Positions 56,180-64,000 of a stretch of DNA of 64,000 nucleotides are shown here, one piece after another. The DNA is from Vibrio breoganii. GTDB lineage: Bacteria; Pseudomonadota; Gammaproteobacteria; Enterobacterales; Vibrionaceae. Position 1 is the stretch's first letter, and each line of letters starts with the position of its first letter. The DNA is taken from assembly GCF_001677275.1 (NCBI RefSeq), contig NZ_CP016177.1:868001-932000 (forward strand), given 5' to 3'. The position numbers were made by a program, and so were the translations under genes. The notes below the pieces were generated by a model. That model was not told where the DNA came from, made no database searches, and saw only the letters and a list, made by a program, of their open reading frames with translations.

Positions 56180-57427
56180 ATGAAAAAATGGTTAATTGGG
56201 TGTGTGCTTGCTTTTAGTTGCCAAACGGTTACGTTTGCTGCAACTAAGCTAGAAGTCATGACACCCGCTGGTAACTACATGAATTTTGTTCGTAATGTAG
56301 TTGTACCTGAGTTTAAGAAGCAATATCCCGATGTTGAAGTCGTTGTTTCAAACGATGAAAACTTAGAAACTCGAATGGCGGCAGGTGACTTACCAAATTT
56401 ATACGCGGGTGTATTTGGTTATCAACCAGCTAAATACGCAAAAATGGGCAAGCTCGTTTACTTTGATCAGTTTGAAGGTTATCAAGAGCTTATCGATCGA
56501 ATAGATCCTGTTTTTCTACGCAAGAATTTTGGTCGTAGCTACTACATTCCATGGAATGCCACCACCCAATTAATGATTTATAACAAAGAACTATTCTTGG
56601 AAGCTGGGCTTGATCCAGACCAGCCACCGCAAACTTGGGAAGAGTTTTTATACGCAGCAGAAAAAATAAACCAGTTGCCCCCGCGTCAAGATGGGAGCCC
56701 AGTTTACGGGACTGTATTTTGGAATGATGTATTGTCTTCTGGTAGTTGGTACTGGGGTATGTTGGCTCAGATGTACTACAACTTTAATGAGGGTGAATTT
56801 ACACTACTTAACCGCTTTGGAACGCATCCTGTTTTTGATAAAGAAGAAGCCAATATGGCGGCGTTCTTAGAGACAATGCAACAAGCACAAAAGTTTGCAC
56901 CGTTGACGATGGAGAAAAGCTTCTTCTCTCGCAATATTGGTATGTGGCCACAGTTTGGGTTTGGTTGGAAAGCCAACTTACAAGAAGCGGCGCAGCGACC
57001 TATGGTGGTAGGGGAAGATGTTGGGCTTGCACCGATACCGACCTTGAACAAGAGCGATACTTCTTATTCAACCCTTGATGGTCGTGCACTTATGATATTC
57101 AAGAATACGGTTGAGGTTGAAGAACTTAGCTGGGCATTTGTTCAATTGCTAATGGGTGATGAGCTTAATCATCAAGCAAACGTAGAACTTGGTCAGTTGC
57201 CAGTATTAACTGAATTGCAAGACAGACCTTATTACCAAAGCAAGGAAGCCAAACCATTTGTAGATCAGCTTTCCTTTACCATTATGAGTGAACCCTTTTC
57301 ACAATCAGCTGATGTTGCAACTATATTACTGCAGCAGTATTCCAAGGTTGTACTTAAAAAAGAAATAACTGCTGAGACGGCCGTTGAGTCAGCAAGTCAG
57401 CAAGCAAATAAAATATTTGTTCATTAA
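56180..57427 (+). CDS. Sugar ABC transporter substrate-binding protein
   Basis: Periplasmic solute-binding protein (family 1, CUT1 type) of 415 residues with a signal peptide ending TFA (residue 20). KLEVMTPAGNYMNFVRNVVVPEF, TQLMIYNKELFLEAGLDP and the LDGRALMIFKNT stretch are typical. In L. innocua an orthologous gene neighbourhood encodes a sophorooligosaccharide-binding protein next to GH94 and GH3, so the same ligand is likely. It lies eight bases after the lacI gene and 24 before the first permease. Confidence 0.88.
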   Translation: MKKWLIGCVLAFSCQTVTFAATKLEVMTPAGNYMNFVRNVVVPEFKKQYPDVEVVVSNDENLETRMAAGDLPNLYAGVFGYQPAKYAKMGKLVYFDQFEGYQELIDRIDPVFLRKNFGRSYYIPWNATTQLMIYNKELFLEAGLDPDQPPQTWEEFLYAAEKINQLPPRQDGSPVYGTVFWNDVLSSGSWYWGMLAQMYYNFNEGEFTLLNRFGTHPVFDKEEANMAAFLETMQQAQKFAPLTMEKSFFSRNIGMWPQFGFGWKANLQEAAQRPMVVGEDVGLAPIPTLNKSDTSYSTLDGRALMIFKNTVEVEELSWAFVQLLMGDELNHQANVELGQLPVLTELQDRPYYQSKEAKPFVDQLSFTIMSEPFSQSADVATILLQQYSKVVLKKEITAETAVESASQQANKIFVH

Positions 57428-57451
57428 TATATAAGTTCGAGTGGTACTAAT

Positions 57452-58327
57452 ATGAAAAAGAATAACCTCATCATGGGGTATGTTTTCCTTGCGCCTTGGA
57501 TAATATATTTCATGGTTTTTTTGATGTATCCTTTTTATCTTTCGTTTGAAAGTAGCTTTTTAGAAACAAATATTTTATTGCCTGAGAATACCAAATTTGT
57601 TGGATTATCAAATTGGATATCTGTGGTAACAGATTTCATGTTTTGGAAATCACTGTTTAATGTATTGTTCAACCAAGTAATATTCGTGTTCCTTAGTTTT
57701 TTTATTGGACTTGGTCTTGCCTTGCTATTAAATGAGATAAAGTTCATGGCAAGCTTTTTCAGAACGATAATGTTTATTCCTGTTATCACTTCTATTACTG
57801 TCGCTATGGTTATCTTTGATTTTATTTCCGGACCGTCAGGGCCGATACAAAGTTCTATGATCAACGCGCATATTATATCTGAACCCATTTTCTGGAAATT
57901 TGAACAGTGGCTTCCTATGCCTGTTATTGCAGTATTTAGTGCTTGGAAGTGGTTTGGTGTTCAGATGATCATATTCCTAGGTGGTATTGCAAGCATAAAC
58001 CGTTCTCTCTTTGAAGCTGCAGATATCGACGGTGCATCTTGGTGGCGAAAGACACGTAAAATCACACTGCCTATGATTATGCCTCAGATTATATTTGTTA
58101 TGACCATGAATATTATCAATGGTTTACAGATGTTCATTGAAGTGTTTATGAACTTTGACTTAAGTGGCGGCCCGTATCAATCCGCGCTAACACCTGTTTT
58201 ATATTTGTATCAAGTAGGCTTCGAAAAGATGCAAATGGGTGAAGCCTCAACCATAGGCTTAATGCTTGCAGCTGTTATTTACTTATTAACAATGATGCAA
58301 CTGAAAATCACAAGTAAAGAAGACTAA
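57452..58327 (+). CDS. Sugar ABC transporter permease (MalF type)
   Basis: Inner-membrane permease of 291 residues with six membrane segments. The EAA loop FEAADIDGASWWRKTRKITLP couples it to the ATPase. It pairs with the next permease, two bases downstream. Base composition is notably AT-rich compared with neighbouring enzymes. The ATPase gene lies in the other operon of the locus. Confidence 0.9.
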   Translation: MKKNNLIMGYVFLAPWIIYFMVFLMYPFYLSFESSFLETNILLPENTKFVGLSNWISVVTDFMFWKSLFNVLFNQVIFVFLSFFIGLGLALLLNEIKFMASFFRTIMFIPVITSITVAMVIFDFISGPSGPIQSSMINAHIISEPIFWKFEQWLPMPVIAVFSAWKWFGVQMIIFLGGIASINRSLFEAADIDGASWWRKTRKITLPMIMPQIIFVMTMNIINGLQMFIEVFMNFDLSGGPYQSALTPVLYLYQVGFEKMQMGEASTIGLMLAAVIYLLTMMQLKITSKED

Positions 58328-58329
58328 GT

Positions 58330-59151
58330 ATGAACAAAAATAAAAATACAATGATCCTGATTTACGTAACACTCGCGGTTGCTTCTATAGTCGTATTGTA
58401 CCCATTCTTTTTTATGTTGATTAACTCATTTAAAACTGGGCCGGAGATAATGCACTCTCCTAATAGTCTTCCGACAGAGTGGTCATTTAAAGGATATGTT
58501 GAAGTATTTGATTCGATAAATTTAGGACGAGTGTTCTTTAATACTATCTTCATTTCATTATCGGTTACGTTTTTAAATGTATTGTTTTCTTCTATGGTTG
58601 CTTACGCCATTGTTAAAACAAAACTCCCGGGGAGAGAGTTTTGGTTGAAGGTGATTCTTGGTTCAATGATGATCCCTGCAGTATTATTTACAATCCCAAC
58701 TTATATGATGATGTATGAATGGAACTGGATAAACACTTACAGAGTATTAATTATTCCAGGTTCTATTAGTGCATATAATATATTTCTTCTAGTGCAATTC
58801 ATGAAGCAAATCGACAATGCCTATTTAGAAGCAGCTCGCATTGATGGTGCTAATGAAATTCGTATCTTTAGAAAGATTGTTTTGCCTATGTTAAGACCAG
58901 CGCTAGCGACGGTAGGTATTCTAACGTTCATGGGGGCTTGGAATGACTTCATGGGACCGCTTTTGTACGTGAGAGATGAGTCTCTAATGACGTTGCAACT
59001 GGCTCTCTATAATTTCCAAACTGAAGTGCCAGGCACCAACTTAGAGCAGTTATGGGCAATGACGACCATGATCGCAGTGCCTGTGGTTATTGTCTTCTTC
59101 TGTTTACAGAAAAACTTTATTAAAGCGTTTACTGGTGTTGGGGTGAAGTAA
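58330..59151 (+). CDS. Sugar ABC transporter permease (MalG type)
   Basis: Second permease, 273 residues with six membrane segments and the EAA loop LEAARIDGANEIRIFRKIVLP. MalG-like FFMLINSFKTGPEI follows the first helix. Its stop overlaps the start of the 162-residue protein as TAATG, implying coupled translation. Confidence 0.9.
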   Translation: MNKNKNTMILIYVTLAVASIVVLYPFFFMLINSFKTGPEIMHSPNSLPTEWSFKGYVEVFDSINLGRVFFNTIFISLSVTFLNVLFSSMVAYAIVKTKLPGREFWLKVILGSMMIPAVLFTIPTYMMMYEWNWINTYRVLIIPGSISAYNIFLLVQFMKQIDNAYLEAARIDGANEIRIFRKIVLPMLRPALATVGILTFMGAWNDFMGPLLYVRDESLMTLQLALYNFQTEVPGTNLEQLWAMTTMIAVPVVIVFFCLQKNFIKAFTGVGVK

Positions 59152-59639
59152 TGAGCAATGGAATTAAATTGGGGCTCTTTGCACTGTTGGTGGCAATTGC
59201 TTACGGCACAGCCTGGCTGAAAACATATCAACTTTCTGAACGATACAATGAATACGCTCACCAGCAGATTGAAGAGCAGAATTTACTGATTGCCCTGAAA
59301 GGCATGAATAAGCTTGAACTGCGGCAAGATGATGTTTATCTAGGTGGATTTCAACAAGTACTCGAAACTTGGGAAAATGCAGTTCTTGGTCCTAAACCTT
59401 CGTTTTACGACGACGCCAAAGCAATGCCTGAAAAGATCCTTGCTCAGCTTAACCAGCAACAGCTTGAAATGTTTATTGAGACTTACGTTGAGCTAGACGC
59501 TCGTTATGTGCCTGAAGCGGCTGAGCAATTGCGAATACTGGCATTGCAAAATGGGGATAGTGAACTTGCCACTGAGATGAGTGAGTTTTTGTTGGAAGCA
59601 TTTCCGAACTACAAACCTAAGTCCACTTTGGAGCAATAA
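59151..59639 (+). CDS. Uncharacterised membrane-anchored protein of the glucan operon
   Basis: A 162-residue protein I do not recognise. One N-terminal hydrophobic segment (about residues 6-24, LGLFALLVAIAYGTAWLKT) is followed by a mostly helical, acidic region ending in Lys/Pro-rich SYKPKSTLEQ-like sequence (NYKPKSTLEQ). No cysteine is present, so it is not a lipoprotein. The start overlaps the permease stop, and GH3 begins two bases after its stop, so it is produced with both. Its conserved place suggests a part in uptake or processing, for example an accessory to the permease or a periplasmic scaffold, but there is no direct evidence. Confidence 0.6.
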   Translation: MSNGIKLGLFALLVAIAYGTAWLKTYQLSERYNEYAHQQIEEQNLLIALKGMNKLELRQDDVYLGGFQQVLETWENAVLGPKPSFYDDAKAMPEKILAQLNQQQLEMFIETYVELDARYVPEAAEQLRILALQNGDSELATEMSEFLLEAFPNYKPKSTLEQ

Positions 59640-59641
59640 CG

Positions 59642-61825
59642 ATGGTTAAATATAAAGACTCTTCATTGGCTATTGATGTTCGCACTGAAGATTTGTTGTC
59701 AAAAATGACGTTCGAAGAAAAAATGGGTCAATTATGCCAATCGCCAATGTTGGACTATGGCTCTTATAAAGCGCTTTACCTAGACAAGGTACGCAAGGGG
59801 AAATGGGGCTCTCGAATTTTAGCTGATACTGCATGGGCCGGAAATGCACCGGGTGAATCGGTTGATCCCAATCAGTTAAATGAGATTCAAAAAGCCGCGA
59901 TAGAAGAGAGCCGATTGGGTATTCCTATTATCTTTGCTCGCGATGTTATCTATGGGCAAAAAACAGTGCTACCCATTCCGTTAGCCCAGGCCTGCTCTTG
60001 GAACCCATTATTAGTAGAAGAAGCTTATCGTGGTATTGCGGCGGAAGCGGCCTCGCTCGGTATTAATTGGACGTTTGCTCCTATGCTCGATATTGTTCGC
60101 GATCCTCGTTGGGGTCGGGTTATTGAGAGTAGTGGGGAAGACCCTCATTTGACCAGTCAAATGGCCAAAGGCGTTGTGCGTGGCTTTCAAGGCGATGACT
60201 TAACTCAACCTGAGAATATTTTGGCCTGTGCTAAGCATTTTGTTGGCTACGGGGCTTCAGAGGGCGGTCGTGATTACGACACAACGGAAATCTCCGAAAA
60301 TAGTCTGCATAATGTGTACTTGCCTCCATTTAAGGCAGCAATCAATGCAGGTGTAGGTTCATTGATGACTGGATTCAATGACCTTGGTGGTACACCTGTC
60401 ACCGGGTCTAAACCATTAGTTCGTGACTGGCTAAGAGGGCAACAAGGCTTTGATGGTTTAGTGGTGAGTGATTGGGGGTCTATTTCTGATCTTGAGTACT
60501 TTGGTGTTGCGAAAGACAGTGAACATGCTGCAGCACTCGCCCTTGAAGCGGGTGTTGATATGGCAATGACCCATGAAGCATACGAAGATAATTTGGCTCT
60601 AGCGATAGAAAGGAACCCAGAGCTTATAGCTGAATTAGATGATGCTGTGCGGAACGTTCTTCGAGCTAAGTTTCGTCTTGGTTTGTTTGAGAGACCTTAC
60701 GTTGATCCGAAACATCATCTTAGTGTTCTTGGCAAACCTGAGCATGCAAATAAGGCTCTGGCTCTTGCAGAAGAAAGCTTAGTGCTATTGAAAAATGACA
60801 ATGACCTCCTTCCGCTAGCTGATTCAGGTTTAACCGTAGCCGTGATCGGTCCGCATGCAGACTCACAGCGACAGCATTTAGGCTCTTGGTGTTTGGATGG
60901 TAGTAGTGACGATGTAGTTTCTATCATCGATGGGTTAAGAGCTCAATCAAAGCAGAATACTATCATTACCGACAGTGTCGCGTTCAGTGACGATATGGTG
61001 GAGTGCGCGCACCGAGCCGATGTGGTTGTGTTGTGTATTGGGGAAAGCCATAGAAGAACAGGGGAGGCACGTAATGTAGCCGACCTTGCATTGCCCGCGG
61101 GTCAAGAACAGCTTATTTCAGCAATCGGAAAAACTGGCAAACCATTGATTGTGGTTCAATGTACAGGACGCCCGATTCCGTCTCCTGCGATAGAGCAGCA
61201 CGGCGATGCACTTGTCTATGCTTGGCAAAGTGGCACCCAAACAGGGAATGCCGTTGCACGAATTCTCTACGGGTTGGTCAATCCATCAGGCAAGTTATCC
61301 ATGTCCGTCCCTCGCTCTACGGGGCAGATCCCAATCTATTACGCACGTAAAGAACTAGGAAAAATGCGAGCGTATCAAGATTATCAGCCTTACAAGGATT
61401 GCCAAGATACACCGCTGTATCCGTTTGGCTTTGGATTGAGTTATAGCCGCTTTTCATATAGCGACCTGAAATCATCTAAACCTAAGGTCTCTATCGGAGA
61501 GGAGGTTCATGTATCCGTTGCCGTTACCAATGATTCTGAGGTTGATGGATGTGAAGTGATTCAATGCTATATCTCACAGAAAGGGACTTCAACTACACGC
61601 CCTCGTAGAGAGTTGAAGGCTTTTAAAAAAGTAGACTTAAAGGCTTTTGAAAGCAAAACGATTGAATTTACTTTAACCACAGATGACTTCGCTTTTTATG
61701 GCAAAAAAGGAACTATTGAGCAAGAAGCTGCCAAGGTCACGATCTTTGTCGGTGGTGATTCAAACTCCAGTTTGCAAGTATCCATTGATGTGCTCAGTGC
61801 TCAGTGCTCAGTGCTTAGTGTTTAG
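59642..61825 (+). CDS. GH3 beta-glucosidase (probable sophorose hydrolase)
   Basis: Cytoplasmic family 3 glycoside hydrolase of 727 residues, without a signal peptide. The nucleophile is D277 in GLVVSDWGSI. The N-terminal barrel shows NWTFAPMLDIVRDPRWGRVIES and CAKHFVGYGASEGGRDYD. The second domain and a C-terminal FnIII-like domain (PFGFGLSYSRF onward) follow. Together with GH94 it would degrade short beta-linked gluco-oligosaccharides to glucose; a GH3 enzyme plays this role beside the Listeria phosphorylase. The last residues (SAQCSVLSV) are encoded by a heptanucleotide repeat and look like an accidental extension. Confidence 0.9.
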   Translation: MVKYKDSSLAIDVRTEDLLSKMTFEEKMGQLCQSPMLDYGSYKALYLDKVRKGKWGSRILADTAWAGNAPGESVDPNQLNEIQKAAIEESRLGIPIIFARDVIYGQKTVLPIPLAQACSWNPLLVEEAYRGIAAEAASLGINWTFAPMLDIVRDPRWGRVIESSGEDPHLTSQMAKGVVRGFQGDDLTQPENILACAKHFVGYGASEGGRDYDTTEISENSLHNVYLPPFKAAINAGVGSLMTGFNDLGGTPVTGSKPLVRDWLRGQQGFDGLVVSDWGSISDLEYFGVAKDSEHAAALALEAGVDMAMTHEAYEDNLALAIERNPELIAELDDAVRNVLRAKFRLGLFERPYVDPKHHLSVLGKPEHANKALALAEESLVLLKNDNDLLPLADSGLTVAVIGPHADSQRQHLGSWCLDGSSDDVVSIIDGLRAQSKQNTIITDSVAFSDDMVECAHRADVVVLCIGESHRRTGEARNVADLALPAGQEQLISAIGKTGKPLIVVQCTGRPIPSPAIEQHGDALVYAWQSGTQTGNAVARILYGLVNPSGKLSMSVPRSTGQIPIYYARKELGKMRAYQDYQPYKDCQDTPLYPFGFGLSYSRFSYSDLKSSKPKVSIGEEVHVSVAVTNDSEVDGCEVIQCYISQKGTSTTRPRRELKAFKKVDLKAFESKTIEFTLTTDDFAFYGKKGTIEQEAAKVTIFVGGDSNSSLQVSIDVLSAQCSVLSV

Positions 61826-61831
61826 TGCATA
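61790..61831 (+). repeat. Heptanucleotide repeat across the GH3 stop codon
   Basis: Six units of the GTGCTCA type (three exact, then GTGCTTA, GTGTTTA, GTGCATA) run from inside GH3 across its TAG stop at 61823-61825. Unit loss or gain would shift the frame and change the C-terminal end. Confidence 0.85.
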
Positions 61832-62238
61832 GTCATTATAAGTTTGAGTACATCGCATCTGAGCTCATTGTATAGAGCTAGATGAGTAGTATCTGAATTA
61901 ATGGCCATGGTTTTGCCGTGTTCGATAACTCGCTCTAGTATTACTACTAGAGCGAGACGTAGAGCTAATCGTCTTCTATTGTTAACCCCTCGTCCGCATA
62001 GGGTAAGTATCACTTACACTCTGTTTCCTACGGCAGTATCCCTAAATATTTAAGTGTCTGATTTTCATTATAAACACTCTGAAAGTTGTTCTAAGATGGT
62101 TAGGGCTATGATTTCTATTTTTCCATTACCTAGAAGTTACCGCTAATCGAGGAAGTCGGCGCACTGGCTTGGCTCGTGGTGTGTACGCACGAAGTAAAAC
62201 TCAGCAAAGGATATGCAGGAAGCTTAGGGGACCCTTGT
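61832..62238. other. Gene-free stretch after GH3 with hairpin
   Basis: No credible complete gene. A perfect 12-base inverted repeat CTCGCTCTAGTA-TTAC-TACTAGAGCGAG (61929-61956) lies within it, without a T-run. It may be a transcript end or a remnant of a mobile element. The right part leads into the LtrA fragment. Confidence 0.5.
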
Positions 62239-62439
62239 ATGGATATATCGAAAAAGCACCCACTTTGGCGTAAACCTACGCATCACCTTGATGCAGAGGC
62301 GAGTAGTGATCACGTTCATTGGATCGAACTGTTTTACGATTTAGCGCATGTGGTTTCGATATTTGTACTTGGCAATTATCTTAGCCACCACCTTGGGTTG
62401 CCGGGCTTCGTTGGCTTTGCTGCCCTCCTAGCAATGTGA
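62239..62439 (+). pseudogene. N-terminal fragment of an LtrA-family protein
   Basis: A 66-residue open frame resembling only the start of low-temperature-requirement A (LtrA) family membrane proteins: HVHWIELFYDLAHVVSIFVL is the family's first helix region. Intact members have several hundred residues and many membrane segments; this one stops after the second segment at FAALLAM. The downstream sequence is unrelated, so the gene was truncated by deletion or insertion. Confidence 0.65.
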
Positions 62440-62490
62440 GACGGTTACCCTTTCAAATAACTTACAAACAAAAAAATTGTGAGTCCTTGG

Positions 62491-62634
62491 CTATTCGTAA
62501 TACTTTACATGCGTCGCATTAAGACTATATCCCATGGTGATATTGCTGGTGCCATCAACGATGTAAACATCTTCAGACTTAAGCTCCGAGGAAATCGTGC
62601 CCTTAACCCAAACAGGGTATTGAACCGTTTTCAT
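62491..62634 (-). pseudogene. C-terminal gene fragment, possibly DUF3299 family
   Basis: A 47-codon open stretch on the minus strand reads YPVWVKGTISSE and ends GYSLNATHVKYYE. The pattern resembles the C-terminus of DUF3299 lipoprotein-like proteins, but the identification is weak. No upstream part of a gene follows on the other side, where an AraC fragment lies. It is probably a remnant. Confidence 0.35.
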
Positions 62635-62651
62635 TGGATAGCCTTTGGGAA

Positions 62652-62828
62652 ATGACACGCTTTCGCGAGATCGCCGGCAAACTTCGAATTAAAGCTGCCA
62701 AAGAGCTTCTAACATCTACAGAGCTAAGCACTACCGATGTCTCTACTGAGGTTGGATACACAGATCAATCCAACTTTTGGCGAGCTTTTGTTAAAGGAAC
62801 TGGCCTCAATCCTAGCGAGTTTAGGTAA
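62652..62828 (+). pseudogene. C-terminal fragment of an AraC-family regulator
   Basis: 58 codons encode the second helix-turn-helix of an AraC/XylS regulator: KAAKELLTSTELSTTDVSTE, then VGYTDQSNFWRAFVKGTGLNPSEFR in two pieces, with the typical GYTDQSNFWRAF signature and P-x-x-F-R end. Sensor domain and first helix-turn-helix are missing, and there is no start region, so this is a truncated gene. Confidence 0.75.
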
Positions 62829-63029
62829 ATGACTTCGACGTATAATAATTAGACGACAGCAGTTTAATGTATTCACTTGTTGAACTGTGATGGTGGTACA
62901 GTTTTTTAACCCTAGCTGTCATCAAGTGGCAATTGTGTATACAGGCCCTGATATAACCTCACAAAAGATAACTCTAACTTTCGCTACGAGAGGTTAGGGA
63001 AGACAAATAGTTTGTGAGAAGTACACGTT

Positions 63030-64000
63030 ATGGCAGAGCAAGAGAACACTCCAGAGACAGCAGAGCAACAGAAGCCAGTAAACAAGGTAAAGAGGACAAC
63101 CAATGCCATCTTAGCTTTGGTGTTTGTATCCATCGGTACTGCTGTGGTTTCCGACCGAATTATACCTACAACCGATAATGTTAGAGTTGAAGGCAACGTA
63201 GTGAGTTTGATCCCTGAGGTGTCGGGCCCCATTGACACAGTGTTGGTTGAGCCTAATAAGGTTGTCAAAAAAGGGACTGTTCTCGCAAAAATTGCGCCTA
63301 TTGATTACCAAATTGCACTTAAGAAAGCGGAAACCAAGGTTAAACTCACTGGGCAAAATGTCGGTGCACAAATGGCCGATGTTATGGCTGCCCAAGCGCA
63401 GTTGACCAATGCCGTTGTTGCCCTTGATAACGCTAAACGCCAAGGTCAACGCTTATTGAGTTTGGCTGATAGAGGCATTGTTTCTAAGTCTGACGCCGAT
63501 AATACGCGCGCTGCTCTACAGACAGCTAAGGCAGATGTCGCAAAGGCAAGAGCGAACCTTGAGCGAGCTAAAACTCAAGTGGGTGCCAATGGCGAAGACA
63601 ATGCTCAAATGCAGACCGCATTGCTTGAATTACAGCAAGCCCAGCTGAATGTTGAGCGTACGATCCTTCGTGCTCCGACAGATGGTTCAGTCACCAACTT
63701 CAAACTCACCGAAGGGGCTTATGCAAAGGCAGGGCAGAGTCTATTAACCTTTGTATCTAGTGACAATCTATGGATAGAAGCGAACTTTCGAGAGAACAGC
63801 CTTGGCAATATAAAACAAGGTAACAAGGTAAAGGTTGCCTTAGATTTTGCCCCCGGAAAGACCTACTCAGGTCGTGTGGTATCGGTTGATTTGGGCGCTG
63901 CATGGGGCGTTGCAGACCAGCCTGGTGCACTTGCCAGTGTAACCAAGCAAAATGGTTGGCTCAGAGATTCACAGCGTATGCCTGTAACTATTCAGTTGGA
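63030..64000 (+). CDS. HlyD/EmrA-type membrane fusion protein (partial)
   Basis: Periplasmic adaptor of a secretion or drug-export system, cut by the window edge after 323 codons. A cytoplasmic N-terminus (MAEQENTPETAEQQKP) is followed by one membrane helix (about residues 24-42) and the biotinyl-lipoyl-like region VEGNVVSLIPEVSGPIDTVL. A coiled-coil hairpin spans about residues 100-205. The return lipoyl half is LRAPTDGSVTNFKLTEGAYA, and FRENSLGNIKQGNKVKVALD begins the beta-barrel domain. The transporter partner (MFS or DUF-type membrane protein) presumably lies beyond the window. The ATG at 63030 follows GTGAGAAG about 10 bases upstream. Confidence 0.85.
   Translation, partial: MAEQENTPETAEQQKPVNKVKRTTNAILALVFVSIGTAVVSDRIIPTTDNVRVEGNVVSLIPEVSGPIDTVLVEPNKVVKKGTVLAKIAPIDYQIALKKAETKVKLTGQNVGAQMADVMAAQAQLTNAVVALDNAKRQGQRLLSLADRGIVSKSDADNTRAALQTAKADVAKARANLERAKTQVGANGEDNAQMQTALLELQQAQLNVERTILRAPTDGSVTNFKLTEGAYAKAGQSLLTFVSSDNLWIEANFRENSLGNIKQGNKVKVALDFAPGKTYSGRVVSVDLGAAWGVADQPGALASVTKQNGWLRDSQRMPVTIQL

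Noticed and set aside
43221..62828. Genomic island with integrase and attachment sites around the glucan locus
   Set aside because: No integrase, transposase or direct repeat of the ffs end was seen, so only an inserted-looking block can be claimed.

Overview
The window looks like a piece of the main chromosome of a marine Vibrionaceae bacterium, most likely a Vibrio. The support is the LuxO-LuxU quorum-sensing phosphorelay pair, the nth-rsxEGDCBA and ybhK-moaABCDE blocks, close similarity of the housekeeping proteins to remembered Vibrio cholerae and Escherichia coli sequences, a tandem tRNA-Tyr cluster and moderate G+C. All identifications come from reading the sequence and from remembered family features; no database search was run. 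Layout. 0-10.8 kb: sodB, grxD, an Na+/H+ antiporter, rnt, gloA, nth and the six-gene rsxABCDGE operon, mostly on the minus strand. 10.9-12.4 kb: a seven-copy array of double palindromes, a tRNA-Asn gene and a cluster of DnaA boxes. 12.5-20.3 kb: uvrB-luxO-luxU, ybhK, and moaABCDE behind a molybdenum-cofactor riboswitch. 20.3-26.4 kb: the oligopeptide importer oppABCDF. 26.4-29 kb: a three-copy palindromic repeat, the glutathionyl-hydroquinone reductase yqjG and five tandem tRNA-Tyr genes. 29-43 kb: an RND efflux pair, an AlkA-like glycosylase, a bacterial FAN1 nuclease, a cysteine desulfhydrase-like enzyme beside its DecR-type regulator, putP, tesB, ybaY, atl, a membrane protein and the 4.5S RNA gene ffs. 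decR, tesB, ybaY, atl and ffs are also grouped in E. coli, so this is old backbone. 43.8-61.8 kb is the most distinctive part: an inserted-looking carbohydrate utilisation locus. It encodes a large two-module surface lipoprotein, two GH144-like (glycoamylase-like) glucanase candidates (one secreted, one lipoprotein), a KdgM-like outer-membrane channel, an ABC importer (ATPase, binding protein, two permeases), a cytoplasmic GH94 enzyme of the 1,2-beta-oligoglucan phosphorylase type, a LacI-type repressor, a small membrane-anchored unknown and a cytoplasmic GH3 beta-glucosidase. AAACGTTT-centred palindromes lie upstream of its transcription units, which suggests one LacI regulon. The simplest model is capture and surface cutting of beta-1,2-glucan, uptake of sophorooligosaccharides, phosphorolysis to glucose 1-phosphate by GH94 and final hydrolysis by GH3. 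The substrate is inferred mainly from GH94. The locus ends in a graveyard of gene fragments (an LtrA N-terminus, a possible DUF3299 C-terminus and an AraC C-terminus), followed by a HlyD/EmrA-type membrane fusion protein gene that runs off the right edge.
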